A stretch of DNA of 64,000 nucleotides from contig CAWJKP010000006.1 in NCBI GenBank assembly GCA_963843465.1, positions 186,001 to 250,000 on the forward strand, given 5' to 3'. The notes under the pieces were generated by a model. It did no database searches and had not been told where the DNA came from. It saw only the letters and a program-made list of their open reading frames with translations. Origin of the DNA: CAWJKP01 sp963843465. Its GTDB lineage: Bacteria > Planctomycetota > Planctomycetia > Pirellulales > Thermoguttaceae. The position numbers and the translations under genes are program-made. Shown in pieces: positions 50,483 to 59,658 of the stretch (position 1 is its first letter; every line of letters begins with the position of its first letter).

Positions 50483-50994
50483 AAAGTCTCCTCCCTTGCG
50501 ACGGTCGTCCCCGGCCGATGAACTGCAGCCGAACATCAGGACGGACCTACTTGGATCGTACGGGAACCCGGCGGGCACACGCCGTGCGATTTTCACGGCG
50601 CTGGCCTGCACAAACGGCCCTACGGATTCCAACACCACGCCGCCTCGACCTCGTCACTCGCCAAAACCGTCGGTCTCCCGGCCGTTGGTCACGGAGGGAG
50701 CCCTCTCCTTTCGGCAACCTGGCTGCCGTGCGGATGATCCCGCCCGGCCCTCGGCTTTGCGCCGGCCTTGCGGCCGGTATGCCTTTATCGAGGATCGGAG
50801 GCTCAGGCCTCGTTGTTCCGGGAGTTGATCGGCAGGACAAGATGCGATGCTCTGTTGCCGACAGATAAGAACTCCCGTTTTAGAGGCGTGGCTAACCGTT
50901 AACTCATGCCTCTGCATGAAACCTAGGTCAACTTTGCGGCTTGTCAAATCGAAAAGTTTAGCGAAAATGCGAAATTGTCGAAAAGAGGTCTATT
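50483..50994. other. Divergent intergenic region between pilin operon and YfhO-like gene
   Basis: 512 bp without a gene. It contains the riboswitch (50706-50795) and an eroded copy of the CACACGCCGTG repeat near 50573-50610. The minus-strand TTGACC near 50927-50932 could be a -35 for the pilin transcript, but no good -10 follows. Confidence 0.5.
50706..50795 (-). promoter_or_regulatory. GEMM-I (cyclic-di-GMP-I) riboswitch in the pilin leader
   Basis: On the minus strand the sequence reads AAAGGCATACC, a GNRA-capped hairpin GGCC-GCAA-GGCC, the strongly conserved GGCGCAAAGCC, then GAGGGCC, a variable hairpin (GCGGGATCATCCGC) and the closing CGGCAGCC-AGGTTGCCG. This matches the GEMM-I consensus (GRAA-loop hairpin, CGCAAAGCC, GGTAGC..GGTTACCG) in order and spacing. 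The base that distinguishes c-di-GMP from cGAMP (position 20) appears to be G, favouring c-di-GMP. A GGAGAGGGCTCCCTCC hairpin just downstream may be the expression platform. Pilin genes are known GEMM targets. Confidence 0.78.
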
Positions 50995-53405
50995 GTGCTG
51001 ACCGATCCACTCGATGAAAACCACGGACCGGGCCCCTGGCCCTGGTCCTTGACCGCCGCACTGCTGCTCATGGCGGCGTTGGCCGGCCCCTCGTTTTTCG
51101 GCCGAATCTATACCCACGACGACCTGGGCTGCTTCCACCTGCCGATCCGTGCCTTCTATGCCGAGCAACTCGCGCGTCGCGAGCCGGTCGACTGGATGCC
51201 TTCACTTTTCTGCGGCTTTGACCTGACCGGAGAGGGTCAAGGCGGCACCTACCACCCGTGGCACTGGTTGCTCTACCGCATGCTGCCCCTCTCCTCGGCC
51301 TGGACCGGCGAGCTTTTGGCCAACTACGCCCTGCTGCTGGCCGGGACCTACTACTTCGTCCGCCGCTGGCCAGTGCCGGCAGAGGCTGCGATGTTCGGCA
51401 GCCTGGCTTTCACCTTCTCGGGCTTCAACCTGCTGCGGCTGGTCCACCCGAATGCGGTGGGCATCATCGCCCACCTGCCCTGGCTGCTGTGGGCCATCGA
51501 CCGGGTCCTCCGCCCGGCGTCGGAAGGGTCCCCGCGTGCGCGGTCGCGCAGCAGCCTGGTTTGGATCGCCCTGCTGACCGCTTCGCAGATTCTCCTGGGC
51601 TATCCGCAGTACGTCTGGTTCTCGCTGTTGGTCGAGGCGGGGTACGTAGCGTTCGTGTGGATCGCCTGGAAAGGCGTCAAGAACGGCTTGTCCATCGCAG
51701 GTCCCCCTCACCCCAACCCTCTCCCGGAGGTAGGGTGGGACAAGGCCGCCGTGGCGGCCGCCGGCCCACCGGGAACCGGCCGGAATGGTGGGCCGGCGTC
51801 GCTTGCGCGAGCTTGTCCCACCCTACCCGTCCTCACCTGGAGGGAGAGGGGGAGCCGGCGTGGCCGCCGGGGCTAACAGAGCCGCGCCCGTTAGCCCCGG
51901 CGGCCACGCCGGCTTTGTGGCTGCGAGTGGCGCTGGCAAAGCTGGCCGGGTTGATGCTGGCGGGCGTCCAGCTTCTGCCGACCATCGAATCGCTGGGCCA
52001 TGCGGCCCGACGCTCGGCCGGGGCCTCGTTCACCGACTCGGGCTCGCTGCACCCGCTAAACCTGGTGCAATTGATCGCTCCCTACCTCTTCGCCCACCGC
52101 GTCTTCGGCCAGAATACCCACGAGCTGACCGTCTACCTGGGCGCTGTTCCCTTGATGCTGGTCCTCTGGGTCTGGATCGACCGGCGGAACCTCTCCCCCT
52201 GGCGAAAACCGGCGGCGGCGGCCGCACTGCTCGCCTTCTTTGGCCTGCTGTTGGCCTTCGGCGTCTACGGCCAGGTCTATCGCCTGCAACACTGGCTGCC
52301 GCTGGTGGGCAACTTCCGCTTCCCCTGCCGTTACTCGCTGTTGTTTACCCTGGCGATGGCCGTGCTGGCAGCCATCGGGTTCGTCCTGCTGCGAAGCCGC
52401 CAGATGCACAGAGAGAAGATCGCCCTGAGCCGGACGGTCCCGCTCTGGTCGGTCGCCGGTCTCAGTCTGCTGTCCGCGATCGTGGGGCTGACCATGCGGG
52501 ACCGCAGCTATTTTGCCGGGCCGGGTGGGATCCTGGCGGGACCGATCCTGATCGCCGGCGCAGCCCTGCTGGTGACCCTGGCTGCCCGGGGTTGGCGGTT
52601 CGCAATGGCGGCGATGGTCCTGCTGACGGCCGTCGATCTGGGCTACTACGGGCTCAGCGACGGGGCTTACGCCCAGGCCCGGTCCCTGCGGCAATTCCTG
52701 GCCGGCGTGGCGCGCCCGCCCACGCGATTCGACGGCCGGGTGCTGTTGGACCTGGTCCGATACGATGAATCGCTTCCGCACGCGGGCGACGAAATCACCA
52801 TGCTGGGCTACTCGCGCGCCGACGGTTACGCCGGATTGGCCCCGGCCAAGCAGTTGGACGACCACCAGGTGGCCGCGCTGCGGGTGGCGGACGTGGCCTG
52901 GGTCCAACGGAACGAGTCGACTGCGGGCATCGTGGGGCTGGAGCGGGAGCCGAATGAATCGCGGTGGCTGGCCGTGCCCTTCCCGCTGGCCCGGGTGCGG
53001 CTGGTATCCCAGGCGCGGACGAGCCACGATCCGGCCCGCGACGTCACGGCTATCGAGCCGGAGACGTCGGCCTTGGTGGAATCGCCCCTTTCCCTGCCGC
53101 CAGGACCGCCGGGCTATACCTTCCTGGTCAGCGACCTTCCCGGCCGGCTCAAGATCCAGGTCGACTGCCCCGCCTCGCGGCTTCTGGTGATCTCCGAAAG
53201 CTATCATCCCGGCTGGCAGGCGACGATCGACGGCCGGCCCGAGCGACTATTGCGGGTCAACGGCGACTTTCTCGGCTGCGTGGTTCCCGGCGGCAAGCAC
53301 GAAGTGGGCCTGGCGTTCCGCCCCGCCAGTCTCCGCTGGGGCCTTTTGCTCTCCTGCGCGGGCCTCTTGCTGACGCTGCTCATCCCGGCCGCCCCACTCC
53401 GGTAG
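50995..53405 (+). pseudogene. YfhO-like polytopic membrane protein, broken by nested repeats
   Basis: Part 1 (50995 to about 51700) has TM segments and FFGRIYTHDDLGCFHLPIRA, WMPSLFCGFDLTGEGQGGTY and FGSLAFTFSGFNLLRLVHPN. Part 2 (about 51920-53405) has LMLAGVQLLPTIESLGHAAR, more TMs, and a C-terminal luminal domain (ISESYHPGWQATIDGRPERL). Together they match YfhO-type proteins (glycosyltransferase-like membrane proteins that assist lipoteichoic-acid or polysaccharide glycosylation). Between them lie about 210 bp of nested palindromic repeats that shift the frame. The GTG start at 50995 follows AGAGG. The stop TAG is part of a GTAG repeat. Confidence 0.8.
51700..51914. repeat. Three nested or adjoining palindromic repeats inside the YfhO-like gene
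   Basis: A CCCTCACCCCAACCCTCTCCC / GGAGGGAGAGGGG pair (about 51704-51852) encloses the GTAGGGTGGGACAAG composite (51731-51827), and the GCCGGCGTGGCC palindrome (51853-51914) follows directly. The order shows that one element inserted into another. Confidence 0.88.
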
Positions 53406-53458
53406 GTCCTGCCTGCCGGGCAGGACCAGCGTTGTCCCGCTCGGCAAGCGGGACCTAC
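53402..53458. repeat. GTAGGTCCTGCC... repeat at the end of the YfhO-like gene
   Basis: GTAGGTCCTGCCTGCCGGGC then GCGGGACCTAC; same family as 12211-12312. Its GTAG provides the upstream gene's TAG stop. Confidence 0.88.
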
Positions 53459-53613
53459 TGACAGCTTGACCTAGGGGCAATGATCCGCTCTAATTCTGGG
53501 GTGGCGTGCTTGGCCGCAAGACAACGAGTAGACGGGTGGTGGACGATAATCCGCGAAGCGCGAAGCATGAAGCGGCGAGGAACTCTCTAAAATCTCTCGT
53601 GGTAGGACACGTT

Positions 53614-54414
53614 ATGAGAAACTTCGTGATTGGGTGCATCGTGCTTCTCGCAATGGGAGGGAACGCTCGCGGCGAGCAACCCAAGCAACCGTCGAAAGAA
53701 CTCACGGTTGACCTAGGCAGTGGCGTGAAGCTGGAGATGGTCCTGATCCCGGCGGGTGAGTTCCTGATGGGTTCGCCCGATTCGGACAAGGACGCCAACA
53801 CAGCCGAGCATCCGCAGCACCGGGTGCGGATCACCAAGCCGTTCTACTTGGGCAAGTATCTGGTGACGCAGGAGCAGTGGGACGCCGTCATGCGCGACAA
53901 CCCAAGCTACTTCAAGGGGCCGAAGAACCCGGTGGACAACGCCAGTTGGGATGATTGTCAGCAGTTCCTCGGAAAGCTCAACGCGAAGTTAGGCCCTGCG
54001 GGAGGCAAGTTCCAGTTGCCCACCGAAGCGAAATGGGAATATGCCTGCCGGGCTGGGAGCACGACGCGCTATTGCTTTGGGGATGATGAGTCGAAGTTGG
54101 GCGAATATGCGTGGTACGCGGCGAACTCGGCCGACAAGACGCATCCTGTAGGCGAGAAGAAGCCGAACGCCTGGGGGCTGTATGACATGCACGGGAATGT
54201 ATGGGAGTGGTGCCAGGATTGGTGTGAGCATTACAAGGAGTCGCCAGTGGACGACCCGACGGGTGCTTCGACGGGCTCGCGCCGCATGCTTCGCGGCGGT
54301 AGCTGGCTCTACCTGGCGAGGCAGTGCCGGTCGGCGTCCCGCTTATACATCGAGCCCGGGATTCGCTCCCTCATCACGGGCTTGCGTGCCTCCCTAGTTC
54401 CGGCGAACAAGTGA
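53614..54414 (+). CDS. Secreted SUMF1/FGE-sulfatase-domain protein
   Basis: Signal peptide (MRNFVIGCIVLLAMGGNARG) and an FGE-type domain: MVLIPAGEFLMGSPDSD, YLGKYLVTQEQWDAVM, LPTEAKWEYACRAG, NAWGLYDMHGNVWEWCQDW and MLRGGSWLYLARQCRSASR. The two active-site cysteines of aerobic FGE near the C-terminus are not both present (only C in RQCRS), so formylglycine formation on sulfatases is doubtful; many bacterial SUMF1 domains serve other or unknown roles. The start at 53614 has AGGA 8 nt upstream. 266 residues. Confidence 0.88.
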   Translation: MRNFVIGCIVLLAMGGNARGEQPKQPSKELTVDLGSGVKLEMVLIPAGEFLMGSPDSDKDANTAEHPQHRVRITKPFYLGKYLVTQEQWDAVMRDNPSYFKGPKNPVDNASWDDCQQFLGKLNAKLGPAGGKFQLPTEAKWEYACRAGSTTRYCFGDDESKLGEYAWYAANSADKTHPVGEKKPNAWGLYDMHGNVWEWCQDWCEHYKESPVDDPTGASTGSRRMLRGGSWLYLARQCRSASRLYIEPGIRSLITGLRASLVPANK

Positions 54415-54516
54415 GGAGAGCGAGTGGAGATGGTGCGTCGGCCAGCATGGCGGTTGGCCGATCCAAGCCACCCCCCGCCAGTGTAGCAACACAGTCCTAG
54501 GACGCTACCAGTAGAC

Positions 54517-54543
54517 GTAGGGTGGGCTTTAGCCCGCCCTGGA
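54517..54543. repeat. GTAGGGTGGGCTTTAGCCCGCCC repeat
   Basis: A single hairpin related to the palindrome inside lysS, immediately upstream of the next small gene. Confidence 0.7.
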
Positions 54544-54555
54544 GAAAAAGTCCCA

Positions 54556-54753
54556 TTGTCGCCCAAAGATGCCCTGAACGAACAGGTCGCGTGCTATCGG
54601 CGGATGACCGGAGAAGAGCGACTTGCCGTCGCGCTGCGCCTGCACGAGTTGGCGTGCGAGGTAGCGCGGGAGGGCATCCGTCGACAGTTTCCCGAGGCAA
54701 CACCCGACCAAGTGGAGCAACACTTGCAGCGCCGGCTGGAAATGGCGAGATAA
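54556..54753 (+). CDS. Solitary antitoxin-like small protein
   Basis: A 65-residue product, MTGEERLAVALRLHELACEV then AREGIRRQFPEATPDQVEQH. It shares the GIRxQFPxxxxxQ pattern with the small gene at 27229, where a nucleotidyltransferase remnant follows. Here nothing follows, so it appears orphaned. TTG start with GGAG 11 nt upstream. Confidence 0.6.
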   Translation: MSPKDALNEQVACYRRMTGEERLAVALRLHELACEVAREGIRRQFPEATPDQVEQHLQRRLEMAR

Positions 54754-54837
54754 CACGAGGCAGGTAGCACCACACGATGTTGGCAAAGAAGTGCGGGAGT
54801 TTTTCAAAGAGAAACGCTATTTCGGGACGCTATGGCC

Positions 54838-55038
54838 TCAGCCCCGAAGGGGCGCGACTCGATAGCCCAGGGGCGAAGCCCTGGGACGCGATGTGCACAG
54901 CCGTTGCAGCCCTGAAAGGGCATGACAACCGCGAGGCCGAGCTGACCTGTTACGCCCCGTTGGGGCTTGCAGCGATGATGGAAACCTGGTACCCAGGGCG
55001 TTGCCCTGGGCTATCGAGTCGCGCCCCTTCGGGGCTGA
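54838..55038. repeat. 200-bp element with 48-bp inverted ends
   Basis: TCAGCCCCGAAGGGGCGCGA then CTCGATAGCCCAGGG at the left is mirrored at the right (CCCTGGGCTATCGAGTCGCG then CCCCTTCGGGGCTGA) with a few mismatches. Each arm contains smaller hairpins. The 100-bp core has no gene. It behaves like a MITE-type planctomycete repeat. Confidence 0.88.
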
Positions 55039-55142
55039 GCACGAAGCCGTTTTCCACAAAATTCACGCAAAGCTTTGCCAATCCGGTCGCTCACTACCAA
55101 GAGGCATGGCCGGCCGAATTCCTCTGAAGAGCACTTGACTCC

Positions 55143-56048
55143 ATGCTCCGCTGGCGGCTGCTCCTGGGAACGGTGATCGTCGCGGCCCTGGTGGGACTCT
55201 GTTGGCTGGACCAGGCGTCGGCGATCCCCGGCGTGGTCCTGCTGCCGATCCTGATGATCTTCGCCCTGCTGGGCAGCCAGGAGATCCTGGGCCTGCTCCG
55301 TGCGTGCGGAATGCGGCCGGTGGGCTGGGTGGTCTACGCGGGAAACTTGTTGGTCGCGGTGGCTCCCTGGCAGGCGGTTTGGGCGGCCCACGGGCGCTTC
55401 GCCCATGCGCTGGCTGACGCGACCCCTTCCGCCGGCGATTTGGCGCTGCCGTCCATGCTGGCCCTGGCCCTGGCGGTGATCGTACTCTTGATTGCGGAGA
55501 TTTGTCGCTTCCGCAAGCCGGGCGGGGTGACGGCGAATCTGGCGGCCGGTTTCCTGGCCCTGGTCTACGTGGGGCTGCTGCTGAGTTTCGTGGTCCAGAT
55601 CCGTCTGGCCTGGGGCGTCGGGGCGATGGCCTCGCTGTTGATCGTGGTGAAGATGGGCGACACGGGCGCGTATACCGTGGGCCGGCTCTTCGGCCGGCAC
55701 AAGATGTCGCCCCACATCAGTCCCGGCAAGACGCTCGAAGGCGCGGCGGGGGCCCTGGCATGTTCCTGTCTGGCCTCCTGGGCCACGTTCCGCTGGCTGG
55801 TGCCGGCGACGACCTATGGGGCCGTCCCGCGCGGGCCCTGGTGGGGATGGGTTCTCTTCGGACTCCTGGTGGGACTGGCCGGCCTGCTGGGCGACCTGGC
55901 CGAATCGCTTTTGAAGCGCGATTCGCAGCGAAAAGACTCCAGCACCTGGATGCCCGGCTTCGGCGGGATCCTCGACCTGTTGGACTCGGTTCTGCTGGCC
56001 GCGCCGGTGGCGTACGCCCTCTGGGCGCTCGGTGTGGTGGGAAGGTAG
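55143..56048 (+). CDS. cdsA: Phosphatidate cytidylyltransferase
   Basis: CdsA makes CDP-diacylglycerol, the entry to phospholipid synthesis. Polytopic (about eight TMs), 301 residues, with the C-terminal signature GDLAESLLKRDSQRKDSSTW then MPGFGGILDLLDSV. The PROSITE pattern has HGG and DR where this protein has FGG and DL, a variation of non-essential positions. Conserved K-R-x4-K-D is intact. It lies alone after the repeat element. Confidence 0.93.
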   Translation: MLRWRLLLGTVIVAALVGLCWLDQASAIPGVVLLPILMIFALLGSQEILGLLRACGMRPVGWVVYAGNLLVAVAPWQAVWAAHGRFAHALADATPSAGDLALPSMLALALAVIVLLIAEICRFRKPGGVTANLAAGFLALVYVGLLLSFVVQIRLAWGVGAMASLLIVVKMGDTGAYTVGRLFGRHKMSPHISPGKTLEGAAGALACSCLASWATFRWLVPATTYGAVPRGPWWGWVLFGLLVGLAGLLGDLAESLLKRDSQRKDSSTWMPGFGGILDLLDSVLLAAPVAYALWALGVVGR

Positions 56049-56049
56049 G

Positions 56050-56093
56050 TCGAGGTCCCCACTCCCTCCGGGAGGGGGTTAGGGTGAGGGGAA
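56050..56093. repeat. CCCTCACCCTAACCCCCTCCC-type palindrome
   Basis: GTCCCCACTCCCTCCGGGAG then GGGGTTAGGGTGAGGGG; a compact copy of the element enclosing the repeats at 51704-51852. It lies 2 bp after the cdsA stop. Confidence 0.8.
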
Positions 56094-56206
56094 CTGCCTT
56101 GCACAACCGAAAGTACCTCCGCACCACACTCGGCCGTCCAATCGCACGGACGTCCCCTCACGTCAGGTACAATAGAGAGCAGGTATTTTCATCGGAGGCA
56201 CAAATC

Positions 56207-56437
56207 ATGGCGACCGTGAATCTTGACGACGCCAAGGCGCACTTGCGGGAAATCATTTCGGGGCTGAATCCGGGCGAGCAACTGATGATCGTCCAGGCGG
56301 GCGAACCTGTGGCGACGTTAACCCGCACTGGCCCCAATAGATGGCCTTGCACGGCTGGCTCCGCGAAAGATACGAAGCATTGGATGGCTCCCGACTTTGA
56401 CGCTCCGCTCGAAGATTTCCGAGAGTATACGGAATGA
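56207..56437 (+). CDS. Phd/YefM-type antitoxin
   Basis: MATVNLDDAKAHLREIISGL then GEQLMIVQAGEPVATLTRTG is the Phd/YefM pattern. GGAGG lies 8 nt before the ATG at 56207. The stop overlaps the toxin start (ATGA), so translation is coupled. The acidic C-terminus (DFDAPLEDFREYTE) is the toxin-binding tail. Confidence 0.9.
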   Translation: MATVNLDDAKAHLREIISGLNPGEQLMIVQAGEPVATLTRTGPNRWPCTAGSAKDTKHWMAPDFDAPLEDFREYTE

Positions 56438-56823
56438 CGAGCCTTTTGCTCGACACGCACACGATGCTGTGGTTTTTTTGGGATGATCCTCAATTGAGTG
56501 CGCACGCCAAGGCACTCATCGAGGACGCCGGCAATCGGAAGCTGGTCAGCGTCGCAAGCTGCTGGGAAATCGCCATCAAGGTTGGGCTGGGCAAGTTGCA
56601 CCTTGGCGAACCGAGCCGTTCATTCCTGCCACGTGAAATCGCTCGCAACAACTTCCAGCTCCTGCCCATAAGCCTTGGCCACGCCACGATGGTCGAGGGG
56701 TTGGTTGCGCATCACCGAGACCCTTTCGACCGCCTGCTGGTCGCCCAGGCAATGATCGAGGCACTGCCGATGGTTAGCATTGATGGAATCTTCGACCAGT
56801 ACGGCGTCCCTCGGCTGTGGTAG
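56434..56823 (+). CDS. vapC: PIN-domain toxin (VapC-like)
   Basis: A 129-residue PIN domain: SLLLDTHTMLWFFWDDPQLS, VSVASCWEIAIKVGLGKL, HHRDPFDRLLVAQAMIEALP. The catalytic acids (D in LDTH, E in CWEI, D in RDPFDRLLVAQA) are all present, so this toxin-antitoxin pair is probably functional, the most complete of the PIN modules in the window together with 24212-24649. Confidence 0.93.
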   Translation: MTSLLLDTHTMLWFFWDDPQLSAHAKALIEDAGNRKLVSVASCWEIAIKVGLGKLHLGEPSRSFLPREIARNNFQLLPISLGHATMVEGLVAHHRDPFDRLLVAQAMIEALPMVSIDGIFDQYGVPRLW

Positions 56824-56851
56824 CGAAGTGGCGCAGCGGCAAGAGCAACGT

Positions 56852-57193
56852 ATGGCTGAGACGTCCGCATCACATTGGGAGGCGAAGCGCACCGACGAGA
56901 CTCGCCAGGTCGAGGATGTGCTTCTGAACGCAGGGTTTCAGCAGGCCAACGCCTACCGCTATAACCCGGCGTCGATCCGCGTTCGCGTGATCGATTCGCG
57001 ATTCGAGGGGCTCCCGGCCGAGAAGCGGGACGCGATGGTCGAGCCCCACCTGGAGAAGCTGCCGGAGCGGACGCAGGCGGACATCATGAACCTCTTCACG
57101 TTCGCCCCATCAGAACTCCAGCAAACCCCGAAATCGTTCCGACAGTTCCTTTTGAACACGGAGTTCGACGACCCGAGCCCGTCGATACTGTGA
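56852..57193 (+). CDS. Conserved hypothetical protein, BolA-like pattern
   Basis: A 113-residue protein. The core SIRVRVIDSRFEGLPAEKRD then AMVEPHLEKLPERTQADIMN has the strand-RFxG-helix order seen in BolA/IbaG, though the BolA His is not evident. I would not name it. The start MAETSASHWEAKRTDE at 56852 was chosen over a frame that begins inside the toxin gene. Confidence 0.6.
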   Translation: MAETSASHWEAKRTDETRQVEDVLLNAGFQQANAYRYNPASIRVRVIDSRFEGLPAEKRDAMVEPHLEKLPERTQADIMNLFTFAPSELQQTPKSFRQFLLNTEFDDPSPSIL

Positions 57194-57222
57194 GGCGGCG
57201 CCTCCGCAGTGAATAGTCCGGT

Positions 57223-59314
57223 TTACCGCACCGGCGCCTGGTAGGAGGCGGGCTCGGCCCGGTTCGCGTTGAACCGCTTGGGCGTGCGGCTGGTGCCGGC
57301 GAGGTAGTTGTCCACCGTGGCCTCGTCCTGAAGCTTCTGGAAGTAGTCGGCCATCTTCAGACGCAGCTTCTTCTCGTGGACATCCTCGTAGATCTGCTGC
57401 TTGACCTCGTCGAAGGTGACGTCGGTAGGCTTGGTCAGCCCGAGGCCGTAGAGCACCACGTACTGGCCGCGGCCCATGTCGAGGATCGGCGAGAGGTCGC
57501 CTTTCTTCAGAGCGAAGGCGGCCTTCTCGATGGCCGGCTGGCCGCTCCATTTTTGGATCGGCGGCACATCGCCCTGCAGCACGCGGCTGGCGGCTTCGAT
57601 CGAGTACTTCTCGGCCAACTCGGCGAAGTTCTCCTCGGTCGGATCTTTGCGGGCCAGCTCCCAGACTTGCTGGGCTCTGCGCTGGTTGTTGAAAACGATC
57701 GCCTTGACCCGCATCCGCGGACCGAAATTGGCCTCGAAGCCCTTTTGCAGGTCCTCCGGGGTGACCTCCACCTTGTCGCCCACCAGTTTCTTCAGGGCTA
57801 CCGACGGCCAGACGGAATCGGCCCGATAAAGGTCCACCGTGATCCCCTGCCCCTTGGTGATCTTCTCGATCAACTGGGCCACGTCGGGCTTGCCGTCCTT
57901 CAAGTTCAGCATCGCCGCGGCGGCGCGGGCAATCTCCTGGTCCATTTCGGCCGCCGTGACGGTGACCCTCCGCCGCTTGCAGGCCTGCTCCAGCAGGCGG
58001 CGATTGATGGTGCCCTCCAGGACCTCCTGCCCGTGCCGATCGACGCAGACCCGGGCCAGCTCGCTGATGGAGATCGCCGGTTTGCCGTTGATCAGCGCGG
58101 CCCATCCGGGGCACGCGCGGCTCTGCGCCGGGTCGTTCATCACGTTGACCACCTGGGCCTCGCCCCGCAGCCGGCGGAAAATCTCGCTGGCCAGCCGCCG
58201 CATCTTGTTTTCCTTGATCATCTCGTTGAGGCCCATTTTCACCTTTTCCAGGGGCACGCTGGCGGTCGCCTGGAGGCGGCCCTCACACTTGAGGATCACG
58301 TACTGGTCGCCGACCTTGATCGGTTTGGAAATCTCGCCTTTGCTCATGGTGAAGGCAACCAGCTCGATCTCCTTTTGCCCTTGGAAACGGTGGATCGGCG
58401 GGATCACGCCCATCGAGGCCGCACTGGCCACGTCCTTGGAGTACCTCTTGGCCAGCTCACCGAAGGAGGCCGGGGCGGCAGCCGCCATCGCCTGCACTTG
58501 CTCCGCCGAGCGGGCGTCATTGCAGACGATCAAGCGGGCCTTCACCGCCTCCCCGTACTGCGAATCGTAGGCCCGCCGGATCTCCTCCTCGGTGACGTCC
58601 AACTCCGCTCCGGCGAGTTTCCGCAGGGCCAGGGTCGGCCAGATGATGTCGGCCGCATATTGCTCCGCGGTGACGCCCCGCTCCTGCTTGAGCATCTTCA
58701 GCCACTCGTGTACCGGCAGCTTGAACTTCGATGCCATCCGCTCGATCTCGGCGTTGACTTCGTTCTGGCTGACGGTCAGCCCTCGCCGCTGGCACTCCTG
58801 CATCACGAGGTACTTGTTCACCAGCCGCTCCAAGAACGTCCTTGCCGAAGTGCTGGAGGCAGTCGCGGGCGAGGTCCTCGCGGCTGATGGGGTCGCCGTT
58901 GACCTCGGCCACGATCTTCAACTCTTCGACGGGCGAGGCCGCTCGGGCCGGCGCCACGGCCACCTTCCCGCCCAGCACCAGCGCCGGCCCAACCGGCTGC
59001 CGATAGCCTGCGGCTGCGTAGCCCTGGGTCTGAGGATAGGCTGGGACCTGGGCGTAGGACGTTTGCGGGCTGAAACGCGGCGACGAGGCCGCTGGCCGGG
59101 AGTCGCCGTCCTGCGAGGGCGCTGGAAGGGGCACGACCTGGTCCGAGGCTGCCGTGCCCGGCTGTTGCAACGGGTCGGCGTGGACCGGCTTCGTCCCCTG
59201 GTAGTAGCGGGTGGCAAGACAGAAACCCACCACGCAGATGCCGCCGAGGATGCAACCCAGCAGCTTGGGGCCTCTCCAAGAGGGGCTCGAATCGGGCGGA
59301 CTGGTCCGGGTCAT
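57223..59314 (-). CDS. Membrane-anchored SurA/PpiC-like peptidyl-prolyl isomerase, one frameshift
   Basis: N-terminal part (59314 to about 58840): TM anchor LLGCILGGICVVGFCLATRY, a Pro/Gln-rich linker, then VAEVNGDPISREDLARDCLQ. C-terminal part (about 58833 to 57223): SurA-type helical arms (ERLVNKYLVMQECQRRGLTV) and two parvulin-like repeats (FGELAKRYSKDVASAASMGV and FAELAEKYSIEAASRVLQGD). Deleting one G near 58836 restores KDVLERLVNKYL. It would chaperone or isomerise exported proteins. The stop TAA abuts a CCGGACTATTCAC motif. About 697 residues when repaired. Confidence 0.82.
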
Positions 59315-59427
59315 CGCGGTTCCTCCATAAACCGTTCTTCGATCCGATCTTGCGCGGCAATCCCGCCGCGCGCACTCTCACGGGGTGGGCAGTATAGGAC
59401 CACTGGGTCGGCAAGGTCAAGAGCGAT

Positions 59428-59658
59428 CTACCGGGAATCCTGCCAACGCGTGATGACTTTCTTCTGCCGCAACTCAACGTCGGTGACGCCGACTTTCTTC
59501 AACTCGCTGGAGAGCTGCTGTTCGTCTTGCAGGTCCTCGCGCCAGACCATCACTTTCTTCTCCGCCGGCAGACTCTCCAGCCGAAACTGCCTCTTCACCA
59601 ACTCCGAGAGCTTGTCCCAGGGCGAAATCACGGCGACCAGTTTCTTCTCTTCTGCCAT
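59428..59658 (-). CDS. Hypothetical protein
   Basis: A 76-residue protein, MAEEKKLVAVISPWDKLSEL then LPAEKKVMVWREDLQDEQQL. I do not recognise it. It looks like a small alpha/beta protein with a charged surface. The frame is open further upstream; the ATG at 59658 (or 59670) was chosen because upstream residues match a palindromic repeat. Confidence 0.5.
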   Translation of the reverse strand: MAEEKKLVAVISPWDKLSELVKRQFRLESLPAEKKVMVWREDLQDEQQLSSELKKVGVTDVELRQKKVITRWQDSR

